Source: Natronococcus amylolyticus DSM 10524 (GTDB lineage Archaea > Halobacteriota > Halobacteria > Halobacteriales > Natrialbaceae). Taken from it: a stretch of 64,000 nt of DNA. Position numbers and translations under genes: made by a program. Below the pieces are notes generated by a model, which was not told the DNA's origin, searched no databases, and saw only the letters and a program-made list of their open reading frames with translations. Location: contig NZ_AOIB01000013.1 in NCBI RefSeq assembly GCF_000337675.1, forward strand, positions 360,489-424,488, given 5' to 3'. This document shows, piece after piece, positions 16,898 to 26,169 of the stretch. Position 1 is the stretch's first letter. Each line of letters begins with the position of its first letter.

Positions 16898-17647
16898 ATG
16901 CGCACCGACGACGAGAACGGAGTCCGAACGATCACCTTCGACCGGCCCGAACAGCTGAACGCGTTTACGGCAAGCGAAGCCAGGAAGTTGGCAGCGGCCA
17001 TCGAGGAGGTCGACGAGGAGGAGTACGACGCGATAGTGCTCACCGGCGAGGGCGAGGCGTTCAGCGCCGGGGGCGACCTCGAGGCGATGGCCGAACGCGA
17101 GGAGACGCCCAAGGAGTCGTACGAGCGGACGACCGAGACGCTGGGACGGGTCGTCGAGACCGCGCTCACCTCGCCCGTGCCGATCGTCGCGAAGGTAAAC
17201 GGCGACGCCGTCGGCGCCGGCCTGGCCGTCACTGCGGTCAGCGACTTCGCCTACGCCGCGGAATCGGCCGCGTTTAGCTGCGCGTTCGTCCGCGTCGGGC
17301 TCGTCCCCGACACTGGCGGAACCTTCCTGCTCCCGCAACTGATCGGACTTCGGGACGCCAAGCGACTGGCGCTGACTGCCGAGTTCGTCTCCGCCGAGGA
17401 GGCAGCGGAGCTGGGGCTCGTCAACGAGGCCGTCCCGGACGGGGAACTGGACGACGTGGTCGCCGACCTCCTCGAGACCTTGCGGAAGCGACCGACGGCG
17501 ACCCTCGGGCTCACCAAGCGGGCGATCCACGAGAACATGGGCAGGTACTGGCAGGAGGCGCTGGACCACGAGCTGCTCACCCAGTCGATGGCGTACGGAA
17601 CGCCCGAGCACGAGGACGGCGTTCGGACGTTCCTGGAGCGACGCTGA
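16898..17647 (+). CDS. Enoyl-CoA hydratase/isomerase family protein (PaaG-type candidate)
   Basis: A 249-residue crotonase-fold protein. The oxyanion-hole motifs are present (AFSAGGDLEAM and NGDAVGAGLAVTAVSD), as is the trimer region PDTGGTFLLPQLIG. The first Glu seen in hydratases (GGCE...) is replaced here by GAGLAV, and the second by PDTGG, where isomerases of the PaaG type often carry Asp. It may therefore be the isomerase that turns ring-1,2-epoxyphenylacetyl-CoA into the oxepin form; this is inference from the neighbouring paa genes. Convergent with paaC. Confidence 0.82.
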   Translation: MRTDDENGVRTITFDRPEQLNAFTASEARKLAAAIEEVDEEEYDAIVLTGEGEAFSAGGDLEAMAEREETPKESYERTTETLGRVVETALTSPVPIVAKVNGDAVGAGLAVTAVSDFAYAAESAAFSCAFVRVGLVPDTGGTFLLPQLIGLRDAKRLALTAEFVSAEEAAELGLVNEAVPDGELDDVVADLLETLRKRPTATLGLTKRAIHENMGRYWQEALDHELLTQSMAYGTPEHEDGVRTFLERR

Positions 17648-17887
17648 ACGGAGACGTGCGACGCCCGCTCGGGACGAGATCCAAGATACCCGGTTGAGGC
17701 CTCGCTACGGGATACTCTCGACTCAGCACCAATCTCGGGAGCTTTTCCGACGGGAAACCGTACCGGAATTTCAACAAGTTCTCAACCGCGGTACGCGCAC
17801 GGCTATTTACACGAGTACGTCTGTATTTGAGTCTGCCGGCAGCTCGTCTTTTCACCGGCGACCCGGACTAACCCACCTCAGAAACGG

Positions 17888-18745
17888 CTATTCTGGTTTC
17901 TCCATGATTTTGGTGGTCTCGCTGCGCCCGAGGTCGCGATAGGTGTGGGTTAGCTCGTCGTGGAGGTCGGCCCACGCGTCGGTGTGGCTCCCATCCCGGC
18001 CGCGCTTCTCGGGAAGCATCTCCTCGGTGATCTCGAAGGTGTCGTCGTCGACCTGCGGGCTGACCGGCAGCTCGAGTTCGAGGGACTCGAGGTACGGCAC
18101 CACGATCGAGAGCCACTCCTCGCCCAGTTCCTCGAGGCTCGCGTCCCGCAGCCTCAGTTCGACGATAGCCTCCTCGAGGTCGGGATCGACCGGCTCGAAC
18201 AGCGTCAACGCGTGGGGGAACAGCCGATCGAGGGCGTTCTGAAGGCGCTGGTGGCCCTCTTCCCCCTCGGCCAGGCGTTCGACCCAGTTCTGGGCGTGCT
18301 CTAAGTGGTAGTCCTCCTCGCTCTGGATCTTGCCGACGCGATCGGCGATCTTCGGGTACGTCGACTCCTCGAGGGCCTCGAGTCGGAGCTCCTCGGCGGC
18401 GTCATAGAGGTACGACCGGAGGACGGCGTCGGCCCAGTCGCCCTCCTCGAAGGGGAGTTCGACGAGCGTACTGTGGCGGAAGTCGTCGGGATCGCGCTCG
18501 TAGATCAGCTCCTGCTCTTCGAAGCCAAGATCCTCGAGGACGTCGTACCACAGGCGAGCGTGGCCGAGTTCGTCCTGGGCGTTGTTCGCCAGCGCGAGAT
18601 CCGACTCGAGGCTGGGTGCCCGAACCTGCCACTCGGTGTACCGTTCGGCGAGCACGAACTCGTCGTCGGCCAGACGCTTGAGCAGCGTCTCGAGGGCCTC
18701 GCGCTCGCGGGCGTCGAGGTCGTCCGGGTTCTCGAGGGCCGCCAT
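17888..18745 (-). CDS. paaC: Phenylacetyl-CoA epoxidase subunit PaaC
   Basis: A 285-residue ferritin-like subunit that pairs with PaaA as the structural partner of the epoxidase. The two helical motifs DELGHARLWYDVL and SEEDYHLEHAQNW match PaaC. The C-terminus (residues about 245-285, ITEEMLPEKRGRDGSHTDAWADLHDELTH, split here) extends beyond the usual ~250-residue length. It overlaps paaB by one base (18745), indicating one operon paaA-paaB-paaC. Confidence 0.92.
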   Translation of the reverse strand: MAALENPDDLDAREREALETLLKRLADDEFVLAERYTEWQVRAPSLESDLALANNAQDELGHARLWYDVLEDLGFEEQELIYERDPDDFRHSTLVELPFEEGDWADAVLRSYLYDAAEELRLEALEESTYPKIADRVGKIQSEEDYHLEHAQNWVERLAEGEEGHQRLQNALDRLFPHALTLFEPVDPDLEEAIVELRLRDASLEELGEEWLSIVVPYLESLELELPVSPQVDDDTFEITEEMLPEKRGRDGSHTDAWADLHDELTHTYRDLGRSETTKIMEKPE

Positions 18746-19062
18746 CAGTCGTCACCTCGCTGTCGCTCGGCGGTGGCCTGTTCGTCCTCGCTCTCGACGA
18801 CCTCGCGGGCGTCCTCGCCGGTGGTGTTGTAGGCGGTCGCCCACCGGTAGCTCCTGTCGGTGGCGCCACCGAAGGCGACGTCCTCGCTGTCGATTTCGCC
18901 GATCTCCTCGCGGGGGACGACCCAGAGGCTGTTCGTGGGTTTGCGCCGACCGTGCTGGATGGCCGCGAACTGCTTGGCCATCTCGCGGTCGGGTGCGTGA
19001 ACGTTTCCGCAGTGGGCGTGGTACCCACCCGTCTTCTCCTGGCGAAACACTTCCCAGATCAT
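18745..19062 (-). CDS. paaB: Phenylacetyl-CoA epoxidase subunit PaaB
   Basis: A 105-residue PaaB. Characteristic start MIWEVFRQEKTGGYHAHCG and the REMAKQFAAIQHGRRKPTNSLWVV region, followed by an acidic tail. PaaB bridges PaaAC heterodimers in the epoxidase complex. It lies 2 bases after paaA and overlaps paaC by one base, so translation is probably coupled. The acidic C-terminal tail (about 20 residues) is a halophilic trait. Confidence 0.95.
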   Translation of the reverse strand: MIWEVFRQEKTGGYHAHCGNVHAPDREMAKQFAAIQHGRRKPTNSLWVVPREEIGEIDSEDVAFGGATDRSYRWATAYNTTGEDAREVVESEDEQATAERQRGDD

Positions 19063-19064
19063 GG

Positions 19065-20006
19065 TCAGTCGGCCGCCTGCGGCGCGTGGCCGCCGGCGGT
19101 GGTAGCGTCGTTTTCGATCGTGTCACGGACCCACTGGACCGCGTCCTGTGCGTGTTTCCGGCCGTTGATCTGTCCGAGGCCGGGCTCGTAGTCGTTTTTG
19201 GCGATCGTGAAGAACTCGTCCCAGTCGAGGTCACCTTCCTCGACGGCGTAGGTGCCGTCGTCGCGCTCGCGAATCCGGGGTTCGTCGGGGATCTCGAGGC
19301 CGTGCTTGCGAGCTTTGGGGATGTACTGGTCGAGGAAGGCGTCCCGAAGTTGGTCGTTGGACTGCTGTTTGAGCCCCACCGAGGCGGCGAAGTCGTGGTG
19401 GGTGCTCTTGTCGTCGGTCGGGCCGAAGAACTGGATGATGCGGGGCCACCACTCCTCGAAGGCCTCCTGGGTCATCTGCCGTTCCTTCCGCGAGCCGGTC
19501 ATCAGCTCCTTGAGGATGTCCTCGCCGTGTTTGACGTGAAATCCCTCCTCGAAGCAGACCTTGTCCATCGCATGGGCGTAGGGCTCCCAGCTGGTCCGTC
19601 GCAGCGTCGCCTGTCGGCGCATCGCCGCTCCGTCGACGAAAAACGAGATCATCGGCACGTCGACCCAGCTCTTCAGCGGGTAGTGAAAGCAGTTGAGGAA
19701 CTTCCCGTCGCCGTTCGCCAGGTCGTCGAGCATCTCCTCGCGCGTTTTGACGCCCAACGACTCGGCGGCACGGTACAGCAGTTGTCCGTGGCCGATCTCG
19801 TCCTGGACTTTCGCCGAGAACGCCAGCTTGCGGTCGATGCTCGGCGCCTGCCGGATGAACGGCCGCTCGAGGTAGGCGCCCATGATCTCACTGTTGGCGT
19901 GGAACTCGATCATCCGCGTTGCGGCCTCCCGGTACTCCCGCGGCAGGTCGTCCGCGGGGCTGAACTCCCGGGGCCCCGCGCGTTTCGTGACTGCGTCGAC
20001 GTTCAT
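19065..20006 (-). CDS. paaA: Phenylacetyl-CoA epoxidase catalytic subunit PaaA
   Basis: A 313-residue diiron subunit that epoxidises the ring of phenylacetyl-CoA. Iron ligands are visible in the helical motifs DEIGHGQ (Glu70, His73) and CFEEGFHVKHGE (Glu154, His157). The start ATG at 20006 (MNVDAVTKRAGPREF) was chosen because upstream residues in the open frame carry no PaaA similarity. It heads the paaABC operon. PaaD and PaaE, needed for iron-sulfur maturation and electron supply, are not adjacent. Confidence 0.95.
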   Translation of the reverse strand: MNVDAVTKRAGPREFSPADDLPREYREAATRMIEFHANSEIMGAYLERPFIRQAPSIDRKLAFSAKVQDEIGHGQLLYRAAESLGVKTREEMLDDLANGDGKFLNCFHYPLKSWVDVPMISFFVDGAAMRRQATLRRTSWEPYAHAMDKVCFEEGFHVKHGEDILKELMTGSRKERQMTQEAFEEWWPRIIQFFGPTDDKSTHHDFAASVGLKQQSNDQLRDAFLDQYIPKARKHGLEIPDEPRIRERDDGTYAVEEGDLDWDEFFTIAKNDYEPGLGQINGRKHAQDAVQWVRDTIENDATTAGGHAPQAAD

Positions 20007-20023
20007 TACTCTACTGCAGAGTA
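20007..20023. promoter_or_regulatory. Inverted repeat directly before paaA
   Basis: TACTCT-ACTGC-AGAGTA: two 6-base arms with a 5-base spacer, immediately before the paaA start codon. A TTTAAATA box lies at 20061-20068. The repeat therefore sits between the likely transcription start and the ATG, a good place for a repressor site; the regulator is unknown. Confidence 0.45.
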
Positions 20024-20060
20024 GATTCCTCCATAGTATTTCACCCCCATATGACGCGGT

Positions 20061-20068
20061 TTTAAATA
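20061..20068 (-). promoter_or_regulatory. TATA-like box of the paaABC operon
   Basis: TATTTAAA on the minus strand, 55-62 bases before the paaA ATG, implying a leader of about 30 bases that contains the inverted repeat at 20007-20023. Confidence 0.5.
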
Positions 20069-20225
20069 CTCCCGAAGGCGTCCGTAACAGCCGCTGAAGC
20101 CAAAACGGCGTTCTCGGGCGGAAAGACGTCTCAATCCGATCGATCCAGCTCCGGTGGGTTGGCCATACCCCTCGAGGAGTACGACCGCCAGTAGTTTCTT
20201 TACTGGTCGGCACACGGGTAGCGGT

Positions 20226-20624
20226 ATGACGTCTATCGACGCCATCAGGGAGCACGTCGAGAACGACCCCTACTGTGAGACGCTCGGTATCGAACTCGTC
20301 GCACTCGAGCCCGGATACGCACGCACGGAACTCGCGGTGACCAGTGATCTGACCAACTTCCACGGGACCCCCCACGGCGGAGCCATCTATTCGCTGGCCG
20401 ATGCGGCGTTTGCCGCCGCATCGAACTCTCACGGCGACACCGCGGTCGCACTCGAGACGAACGTCTCCTATCTCGAGGCCGTCGACGTCGGCAGCGTCCT
20501 GACTGCAACCGCCGAAGAGACACACGTCGGCGGCCGAACTGCCGAGTACGAAGTAACCGTTACCGACGAGGCCGACGACCGGGTCGCGACGTTTCGCGGA
20601 CGCGTCTACGTCCTCAAGCAGTAG
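20226..20624 (+). CDS. Hotdog-fold acyl-CoA thioesterase, PaaI-like
   Basis: A 132-residue hotdog protein, the usual length for PaaI. It starts MTSIDAIREHVENDPYCETLGIE; the active-site helix motif TNFHGTPHGGAIYSLADAAFA contains the HGG and the Asp of the PaaI family, followed by the strand pattern VALETNVSYLEAVDVGSVL. PaaI thioesterases release CoA from dead-end intermediates during phenylacetate breakdown, which fits its place between paaA and paaK. It is divergent from paaABC and convergent with paaK. Confidence 0.88.
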   Translation: MTSIDAIREHVENDPYCETLGIELVALEPGYARTELAVTSDLTNFHGTPHGGAIYSLADAAFAAASNSHGDTAVALETNVSYLEAVDVGSVLTATAEETHVGGRTAEYEVTVTDEADDRVATFRGRVYVLKQ

Positions 20625-20709
20625 TCTCGCAGTCGGAACAGGAGGCGTCGGCCATCGACGGCGACGAGGTCGTCGCTGCCGTCAAAAGAAGGTGCCGTCG
20701 CGGTCCCCG

Positions 20710-21996
20710 TCAGCGGTGATCGTAGACTCGCTTTACCTTCCCGACCTTGGTGCGCTCGATCCCGCCGGGCTCTGCGATCGTCAACGTGTCTGGCGTGAAC
20801 GACAGCACGTTCTGCAGTCGCGTCATGACTCGATCGCGCAGGTCGTCGACGGAGCCGTCGAACTCCGGTTCGCGCTCGATCGTGACCTCGAGGGTGTCGA
20901 GATTGTCCACTCGATCGAGATCGATCCGGTAGTAGGGAGCGACCTCGTCGAACTCGAGGACGACGTCCTCGATCTCGCTCGGATAGAAGTTGACGCCCCG
21001 AACGATGACGAGGTCATCGGCGCGACCAGTGACGTTGTCCATCCGGACCATCGTCCGACCACACTCGCAGGTCTCGTAGGTAAGCGACGTCAGATCTCCG
21101 GTTCGGTATCGGAGTACGGGCAGGGCTTCCTTCGAGAGCGTAGTGAGAACGAGTTCACCCTCTTCACCCACCGGGAGGGGCTCGCCCGTTTCCGGATCAA
21201 TAACCTCGGGGAAGAACCTGTCCTCCCAGATGTGGAGCCCGTCCTGGGCCTCGTAGCACTCGTTCGAAACCCCGGGTCCGATGATCTCCGAGAGGCCGTA
21301 GATGTCGATCCCGGTCACGTCGAGGCGCTCCTCGATCTCCTCGCGCATCGGGTCGGTACAGGGCTCGGCCCCGAAGATGACTGCACGGAGGGGGAGTTCC
21401 TTGATGTCGACGCCCATCTCCTGGGCCGTCTCGGCGAGATACAGCGCGTACGACGGCGTACAGGCGATCGCGTCGCTCTCCAGATCCTCGAGCATCTCGA
21501 CCTGACGCTGGGTGTTGCCGCCGCCAATCGGAATCACCGTCGCGCCGAGTTCCTCGACTCCGTAGTGGAGACCCAGTCCGCCCGTAAACAGCCCGTAACC
21601 GTAGGCGTTCTGGACGGTATCGCCGGCTTCGACTCCTGCCGCCGCGAGGCTGCGGGCGACGACCTCGCTCCAGACCTCGAGGTCGTCTTCGGTGTACGAG
21701 ACGATCTTCGGTTTCCCGGTCGTTCCCGAGGACGCGTGAATCCGGATGATCTCGTCGTCGTCAACGGCGAAGAGGCCGTCGGGATACTCGTCGCGGAAAT
21801 CCTCCTTCGTCGTAAACGGGAGTTTCGTGATGTCGTCGACCGTCTCGATGTCCTCGGGTGTGACGCCCTCTTTGTTGAGTTCGTCGCGGTAGTAGTCGAC
21901 GTTTTCGTAGGCGTTCCGCACAGTCCGGCGGAGTCGATCGTTCTGCAGCTCCCGTAGCTCCTCGCGGGAGGCAGCTTCTATGTCTTTGTGTACCAT
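20710..21996 (-). CDS. paaK: Phenylacetate-CoA ligase
   Basis: A 428-residue adenylate-forming enzyme that activates phenylacetate with ATP and CoA. Motifs: HASSGTTGKPKIVSYT (phosphate-binding loop), the YGLSEIIGPGVSNECY region, YRTGDLTSL (AMP/ribose contact Asp) and RADDLVIVRGVNFYPSEIE (hinge and C-terminal domain). The ATG at 21996 is preferred over a TTG at 22002, six bases upstream. It is divergent from the thiolase gene at 22096, with about 100 bases between. Confidence 0.94.
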   Translation of the reverse strand: MVHKDIEAASREELRELQNDRLRRTVRNAYENVDYYRDELNKEGVTPEDIETVDDITKLPFTTKEDFRDEYPDGLFAVDDDEIIRIHASSGTTGKPKIVSYTEDDLEVWSEVVARSLAAAGVEAGDTVQNAYGYGLFTGGLGLHYGVEELGATVIPIGGGNTQRQVEMLEDLESDAIACTPSYALYLAETAQEMGVDIKELPLRAVIFGAEPCTDPMREEIEERLDVTGIDIYGLSEIIGPGVSNECYEAQDGLHIWEDRFFPEVIDPETGEPLPVGEEGELVLTTLSKEALPVLRYRTGDLTSLTYETCECGRTMVRMDNVTGRADDLVIVRGVNFYPSEIEDVVLEFDEVAPYYRIDLDRVDNLDTLEVTIEREPEFDGSVDDLRDRVMTRLQNVLSFTPDTLTIAEPGGIERTKVGKVKRVYDHR

Positions 21997-22066
21997 CCTC
22001 AACTACCTCTCTACCGGGATACGGTAAAAAATGATGTGGTATTCTCTCCGCGCCGAGTTCCGAAGC

Positions 22067-22074
22067 TATATACT
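22067..22074 (+). promoter_or_regulatory. TATA-like box of the thiolase gene at 22096
   Basis: TATATACT, 22-29 bases before the ATG at 22096. Confidence 0.5.
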
Positions 22075-22095
22075 AACTCGTGACAAGGCCTCGAT

Positions 22096-23271
22096 ATGCG
22101 AGACGTCTATGTTATCGGCGCGGGACAGACCCCCTTCGGCTCGTTTCCGGACCGGAGTTATCGAGACCTGTTCGCAGAGGCGTACGGAGCCACCCGTGAC
22201 AGCGTCGACAGCGGTATCGAGACGGACGAAATCGACGAGGCCGTCGTCGCCACTCTCGGTGTCGGCGGGCGACAGCTCGGCCTCTCGGGCCCGGCGGTAA
22301 CCGAACACGTCGGCCTCCACAACGTGCCCTGCTCGCGGATTGAGAACGCCTGTGGGGCGGGTGGCTTCGCCGTCCGTCAGGGCGTTCAGGCGATCAAAAG
22401 CGGCATGGCCGACGTCGTTCTCGCGGGCGGCTTCGAGGTCATGACCGACCTTTCCGGCGACGTCACGAAGTACTGGCTCGGCGTCTCCGGAGAGACCGAG
22501 TGGGAGCGTCTGACCGGAACGACCTTCTCGGGTGTCTACGCCCAGATGGCCAGCGCCTACATGGAAAAGCACGACGCGACCAAAGAGGATCTTTCTCGGG
22601 TCGCCGTGAAGAACCACGGCAACGGCGCGAAGAACCCGAAGGCCCACCTCGGCTTTGAGTGCTCACTTGAGGACGCGGTTTCCGCCCCGGCGGTCGCGGA
22701 CCCGCTCAACCTCTATCACTGCTGTCCGACCTCCGACGGCGCGGCGGCCGTGCTACTGGCTAGCGAGGACGTCGTCGACGAGTACACCGACGAGCGCGTT
22801 CGCGTCGCGGGAACCGGCGCGGCCAGCGAGCGTGTCGGACTGGCTCAGCGCGACAGCTACACCGAGATTTCAGCTTCGAGTGAGGCAGCGGACCGCGCGT
22901 ACGAACGCGCCGGAATCGACCCGGACGATCTCGACTTCGCCGAGGTCCACGACTGCTTCGCGATCGCGGAGCTCATCGCCTACGAGGACCTCGGGTTCTG
23001 CGACCGGGGCGAGGCGCCCCGCCTCCTCCGCGAGGGCGTCACCGACCCCGACGGTGACCTCCCGGTCAACACCTCCGGCGGCCTCAAGTCGAAGGGCCAT
23101 CCCATCGGCGCGACCGGTACCGGCCAGGTCGTCGAGGCGTTCGACCAGCTCACCGGGCGTGCGGGTGACCGCCAGCTCGAGAACCCACGTTACGGACTGA
23201 CCCACAACGTCGGCGGCAGCGGTGGTGCGGCGGCCGTTCACGTCTTCGAGAACGAGGAGGTGGCGCAATGA
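22096..23271 (+). CDS. Thiolase family protein (SCP-x/archaeal acetyl-CoA acetyltransferase type)
   Basis: A 391-residue thiolase. The acylated Cys is in IENACGAGGFAV; the other active-site motifs are EVHDCFAIAE (HDCF type of SCP-x thiolases, replacing NEAF) and GGLKSKGHPIGATG with the catalytic His. It overlaps the next gene by ATGA; thiolase next to an HMG-CoA-synthase-like/DUF35 protein is a known archaeal arrangement in which the DUF35 part holds the complex together. It could act on aromatic or branched acyl-CoA; the substrate is not known. Confidence 0.9.
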   Translation: MRDVYVIGAGQTPFGSFPDRSYRDLFAEAYGATRDSVDSGIETDEIDEAVVATLGVGGRQLGLSGPAVTEHVGLHNVPCSRIENACGAGGFAVRQGVQAIKSGMADVVLAGGFEVMTDLSGDVTKYWLGVSGETEWERLTGTTFSGVYAQMASAYMEKHDATKEDLSRVAVKNHGNGAKNPKAHLGFECSLEDAVSAPAVADPLNLYHCCPTSDGAAAVLLASEDVVDEYTDERVRVAGTGAASERVGLAQRDSYTEISASSEAADRAYERAGIDPDDLDFAEVHDCFAIAELIAYEDLGFCDRGEAPRLLREGVTDPDGDLPVNTSGGLKSKGHPIGATGTGQVVEAFDQLTGRAGDRQLENPRYGLTHNVGGSGGAAAVHVFENEEVAQ

Positions 23272-24689
23272 TGGGACTCGAAAGCGTCGGTGCCTACGCC
23301 CCACGGTATCGACTGACCGCCGACGCGGTCACGGACGCCTGGGGACAGTTCCACGGCGCCGGCATCTCCGAGACCGCGGTGCCCGCAGGCGACGAGGATA
23401 CGCTGACGATGGCCTACGAGGCTGCTTCGCGAGCGCTCGAGGCGGGCGACGTCGATCCTGACGCCGTCTCGCACCTCTTCCTCGGCACGACGACGCCACC
23501 CTACGAGGAGGAGGCACTCTCCCCCCGACTCGCTAGCTTCCTCGACCTCGACGACGCCCTCGAGACGCGTCAGTTCGCCGGCAGCACCCGCGCCGGCGTC
23601 GACGCGCTCGCGTCGGGACTCGAGGTCGCGGACGGAACGGTGCTCGTCGTCGCGACCGACGCCCCTCGCGGCGCGCACGATGACGAGATCGAACACGCGG
23701 GCGGCGCGGGAGCCGCGGCGGTCGTCCTGACGCCCGACGGCGCCGGAACGGTGACCGACCGCGCGGAGCGGGTCAGCCCCTTCCCCGGGACGCGGTTCCG
23801 CCCCGCCGGCGAGGCGGAGACGACGGGACTTGGCGTCACGGGCTACGACCGGCGGGCGTTCACGGAGACAGTTACGGCCGCCGCGGACGCCCTCGAGATC
23901 GACCTCTCCGCGGTCGACGCGGTCTGCCTGCAGTCGCCGAACGGGAAACTCCCCTACCGCGCCGCCGGGTCGCTCGGCGTCGACTCCGAGACGCTCCAGG
24001 CGGGGACCACGGTCCACGACCTCGGCGATACGGGCGCGGCGAGCGTCCTGCTCGGATTTGCGAGCGCGCTCGAGGACGACCACGAAGAACTCGTCCTGCT
24101 CGGCTACGGCTCCGGCGGCGGCGCGACCGCGCTGGCCGTCGACGCCGCCGACGTCGCGATCGTGACCGCGCTCGAGGGTGGCGAGACTCTGCGCTACGGC
24201 GAGTACCTACGGATGCGCGGCGACGTCACGCCCGGGGAGCCCGACGGCGGCGGCGCGTACGTCAGCGTGCCGAGCTGGAAGCGGACGATCCCGCAGCGCC
24301 ACCGGCTCGTCGCCGGCCGCTGCGAGGAGTGCGGGTCGCTCGCGTTCCCGCCCGAGGGGGCGTGTCCGGACTGCGGCGCGCTCGAGGGCTACGACGAGGT
24401 CGCCCTCCCGGGAACCGGAACCGTAGAGGCGGCGACGGTCATCGGACAGGGTGGCGCACCGCCCGAGTTCGTCGAACAGCAGGCCCGCGAGGGATCGTTC
24501 GTCAGTGCCGTTGTCGCACTCGACGGCTCTCGAGACGACGATGGAACCGTTTCGACGCCGACGCAAGTGCTAACTGGCGCCGATGAGACCGTCGAGGTCG
24601 GCAACCGCGTCGAAGCCACGATCCGTCGGATCTACACGCAGGAGGGCGTGACCCGGTACGGGTTCAAGATGCAACTCGCGGCGGAGTAG
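23268..24689 (+). CDS. HMG-CoA-synthase-like protein fused to a DUF35 zinc-ribbon/OB domain; catalytic residues lost
   Basis: A 473-residue two-domain protein. Residues 1-325 have the HMG-CoA synthase (thiolase-superfamily) layout: the GTTTPPYEE loop (73-81), [12 protein letters not shown] (103-114), LQSPNGKLP (221-229) and [11 protein letters not shown]. At the catalytic positions it has Thr75 for Glu, Thr107 (or Ser106) for Cys, and Gln222 for His, so synthase chemistry is unlikely. Residues 350-470 form a DUF35 unit: zinc ribbon Cys352, Cys355, Cys366, Cys369, then an OB fold. It starts within the thiolase stop (ATGA) and probably forms a complex with that thiolase. It may be a scaffold or acyl-CoA carrier. 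Confidence 0.85.
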   Translation: MMGLESVGAYAPRYRLTADAVTDAWGQFHGAGISETAVPAGDEDTLTMAYEAASRALEAGDVDPDAVSHLFLGTTTPPYEEEALSPRLASFLDLDDALETRQFAGSTRAGVDALASGLEVADGTVLVVATDAPRGAHDDEIEHAGGAGAAAVVLTPDGAGTVTDRAERVSPFPGTRFRPAGEAETTGLGVTGYDRRAFTETVTAAADALEIDLSAVDAVCLQSPNGKLPYRAAGSLGVDSETLQAGTTVHDLGDTGAASVLLGFASALEDDHEELVLLGYGSGGGATALAVDAADVAIVTALEGGETLRYGEYLRMRGDVTPGEPDGGGAYVSVPSWKRTIPQRHRLVAGRCEECGSLAFPPEGACPDCGALEGYDEVALPGTGTVEAATVIGQGGAPPEFVEQQAREGSFVSAVVALDGSRDDDGTVSTPTQVLTGADETVEVGNRVEATIRRIYTQEGVTRYGFKMQLAAE

Positions 24690-24711
24690 AACAGGAGGAG
24701 CGAAGACGCGC

Positions 24712-25848
24712 TTACGCCCGTTCGAACACTACCGCAACGCCCTGTCCGAACCCGACGCACATCGTCGCCAGGCCGTATCGCCCGTCACGGCGCTCGAGTT
24801 CGTGCAGCAGGGTCGTCGCGATGCGTGCGCCCGAGCAGCCGAGCGGGTGGCCGAGCGCGATCGCACCGCCGTTGACGTTCAGTTTCTCGTCGACGATACC
24901 GAGTTCGCGCTGACAGTAGAGGCTCTGGGAAGCGAACGCCTCGTTGAGTTCGACGAGATCGAGATCCTCGACGGTGAGGTCGGTTCCCTCGAGTGCGTCG
25001 CGGGTCGCGGGTACCGGGCCGGTTCCCATCACGGTGGGGTCGACACCGGCGACGCCGCGCGAGCGAACGCGAGCGAGGGGCTCGAGGTCGTGTTCCTCGG
25101 CGTACTCGGCGCTCGTCACGAGCAGTCCGGCCGCGCCGTCGGTCAGCGGCGAGGCGTTGCCGGGGGTGACCGTCGCCTCGTCGTCGTCGGCAAAGACGGT
25201 CGGAAGAGCGGCCAGCGTCTCGAGGTCGGTGTCTTCCCGCGGGCCTTCGTCGCGCTCGACGACCCCCTCTGGACTGTCGACGGGAACGATTTCGCGGTCG
25301 AACCGACCCTCGTCTCGGGCCGCGACGGCGCGCTCATGAGAGCGAAGCGCGAACGCGTCCTGTTCCTTGCGACCGATGTCGTACTCCCGGGCGACGCGCT
25401 CGGCAGTCGCGCCCATCGGGAGGTCGTCGGGATCGTAGCGCTCCTCGATGTCGGGATGGAGCCAGTCCGAGAAGGGGATCCGGCTCATGTGTTCGACTCC
25501 GACAACGGGGTAGACGTCGCCATCGCCCGTCTCGACCGCACGAACGGCGTCCACGAGCGTCGTCAGCGAAGAACCACAGAGTCGGGTGGTCGTCGCGCCC
25601 GGCACGCTCTCGGGGAAGCCACCCGCGAGCAGCGACTGGCGGGCGAGGTTCCGGCCCTGCTCTTCCTCCTGGTTCGCACAGCCGAGGCGGAAGTCGTCCC
25701 ATTCCTCGGCTGGGACGCCCGTTCGCTCGACCAGCGCTTCGAGCACGGCGACGACGAGGTCCTCGGGGTAGACATCGGCGAGTCGACCGTCTTTTCGCCC
25801 CTGTGGGGTTCGTACTGCATCGACGAGTACGGCCTCAGCTCGGGTCAT
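24712..25848 (-). CDS. Acetyl-CoA C-acyltransferase (thiolase, PaaJ/FadA-like)
   Basis: A 378-residue degradative thiolase with all catalytic residues: Cys in [22 protein letters not shown], His in [16 protein letters not shown], and the second Cys in MCVGFGQG. In phenylacetate breakdown PaaJ cleaves 3-oxoadipyl-CoA and dehydroadipyl-CoA derivatives; this gene is the best PaaJ candidate here, from context. It is a single gene, convergent with the DUF35 fusion gene and divergent from azlC. Confidence 0.92.
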   Translation of the reverse strand: MTRAEAVLVDAVRTPQGRKDGRLADVYPEDLVVAVLEALVERTGVPAEEWDDFRLGCANQEEEQGRNLARQSLLAGGFPESVPGATTTRLCGSSLTTLVDAVRAVETGDGDVYPVVGVEHMSRIPFSDWLHPDIEERYDPDDLPMGATAERVAREYDIGRKEQDAFALRSHERAVAARDEGRFDREIVPVDSPEGVVERDEGPREDTDLETLAALPTVFADDDEATVTPGNASPLTDGAAGLLVTSAEYAEEHDLEPLARVRSRGVAGVDPTVMGTGPVPATRDALEGTDLTVEDLDLVELNEAFASQSLYCQRELGIVDEKLNVNGGAIALGHPLGCSGARIATTLLHELERRDGRYGLATMCVGFGQGVAVVFERA

Positions 25849-26169
25849 CGACCGAGAAATCGAACGGTCGATAGTTAAGTTTTGCCTCGTGCACGGTTCT
25901 GCGCCGTCGATCCGTGGAACAGTGCATATGGATGATCATTCGATACAGTTTTCAACGAGGACGGTATGCTACGTGATAGGTAACACTCACCACGTGGTAG
26001 CGAGTTAGCCGAAACGGCCGATTCGCGCCGACGGACGAGCTGGTCGCCCACCGGACGGGTCGGTTCCAGTACTGCAGTAGTGTCGACGCTACCGACCCCA
26101 CGTTACACGGCACCCAGGGCGCTACTCATCCGGAGGCCGATCGGATCGGAACCCTCTCTCGAGGTCAGG
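25849..26169. other. Intergenic region between the thiolase and azlC
   Basis: About 320 bases between divergent genes, AT-richer near 25927-25990 (ATATGGATGATCATTCGATAC). It should hold both promoters. A hyphenated near-palindrome CTACGTG...CACGTGGTAG lies around 25969-26002. No gene or element recognised. Confidence 0.4.
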
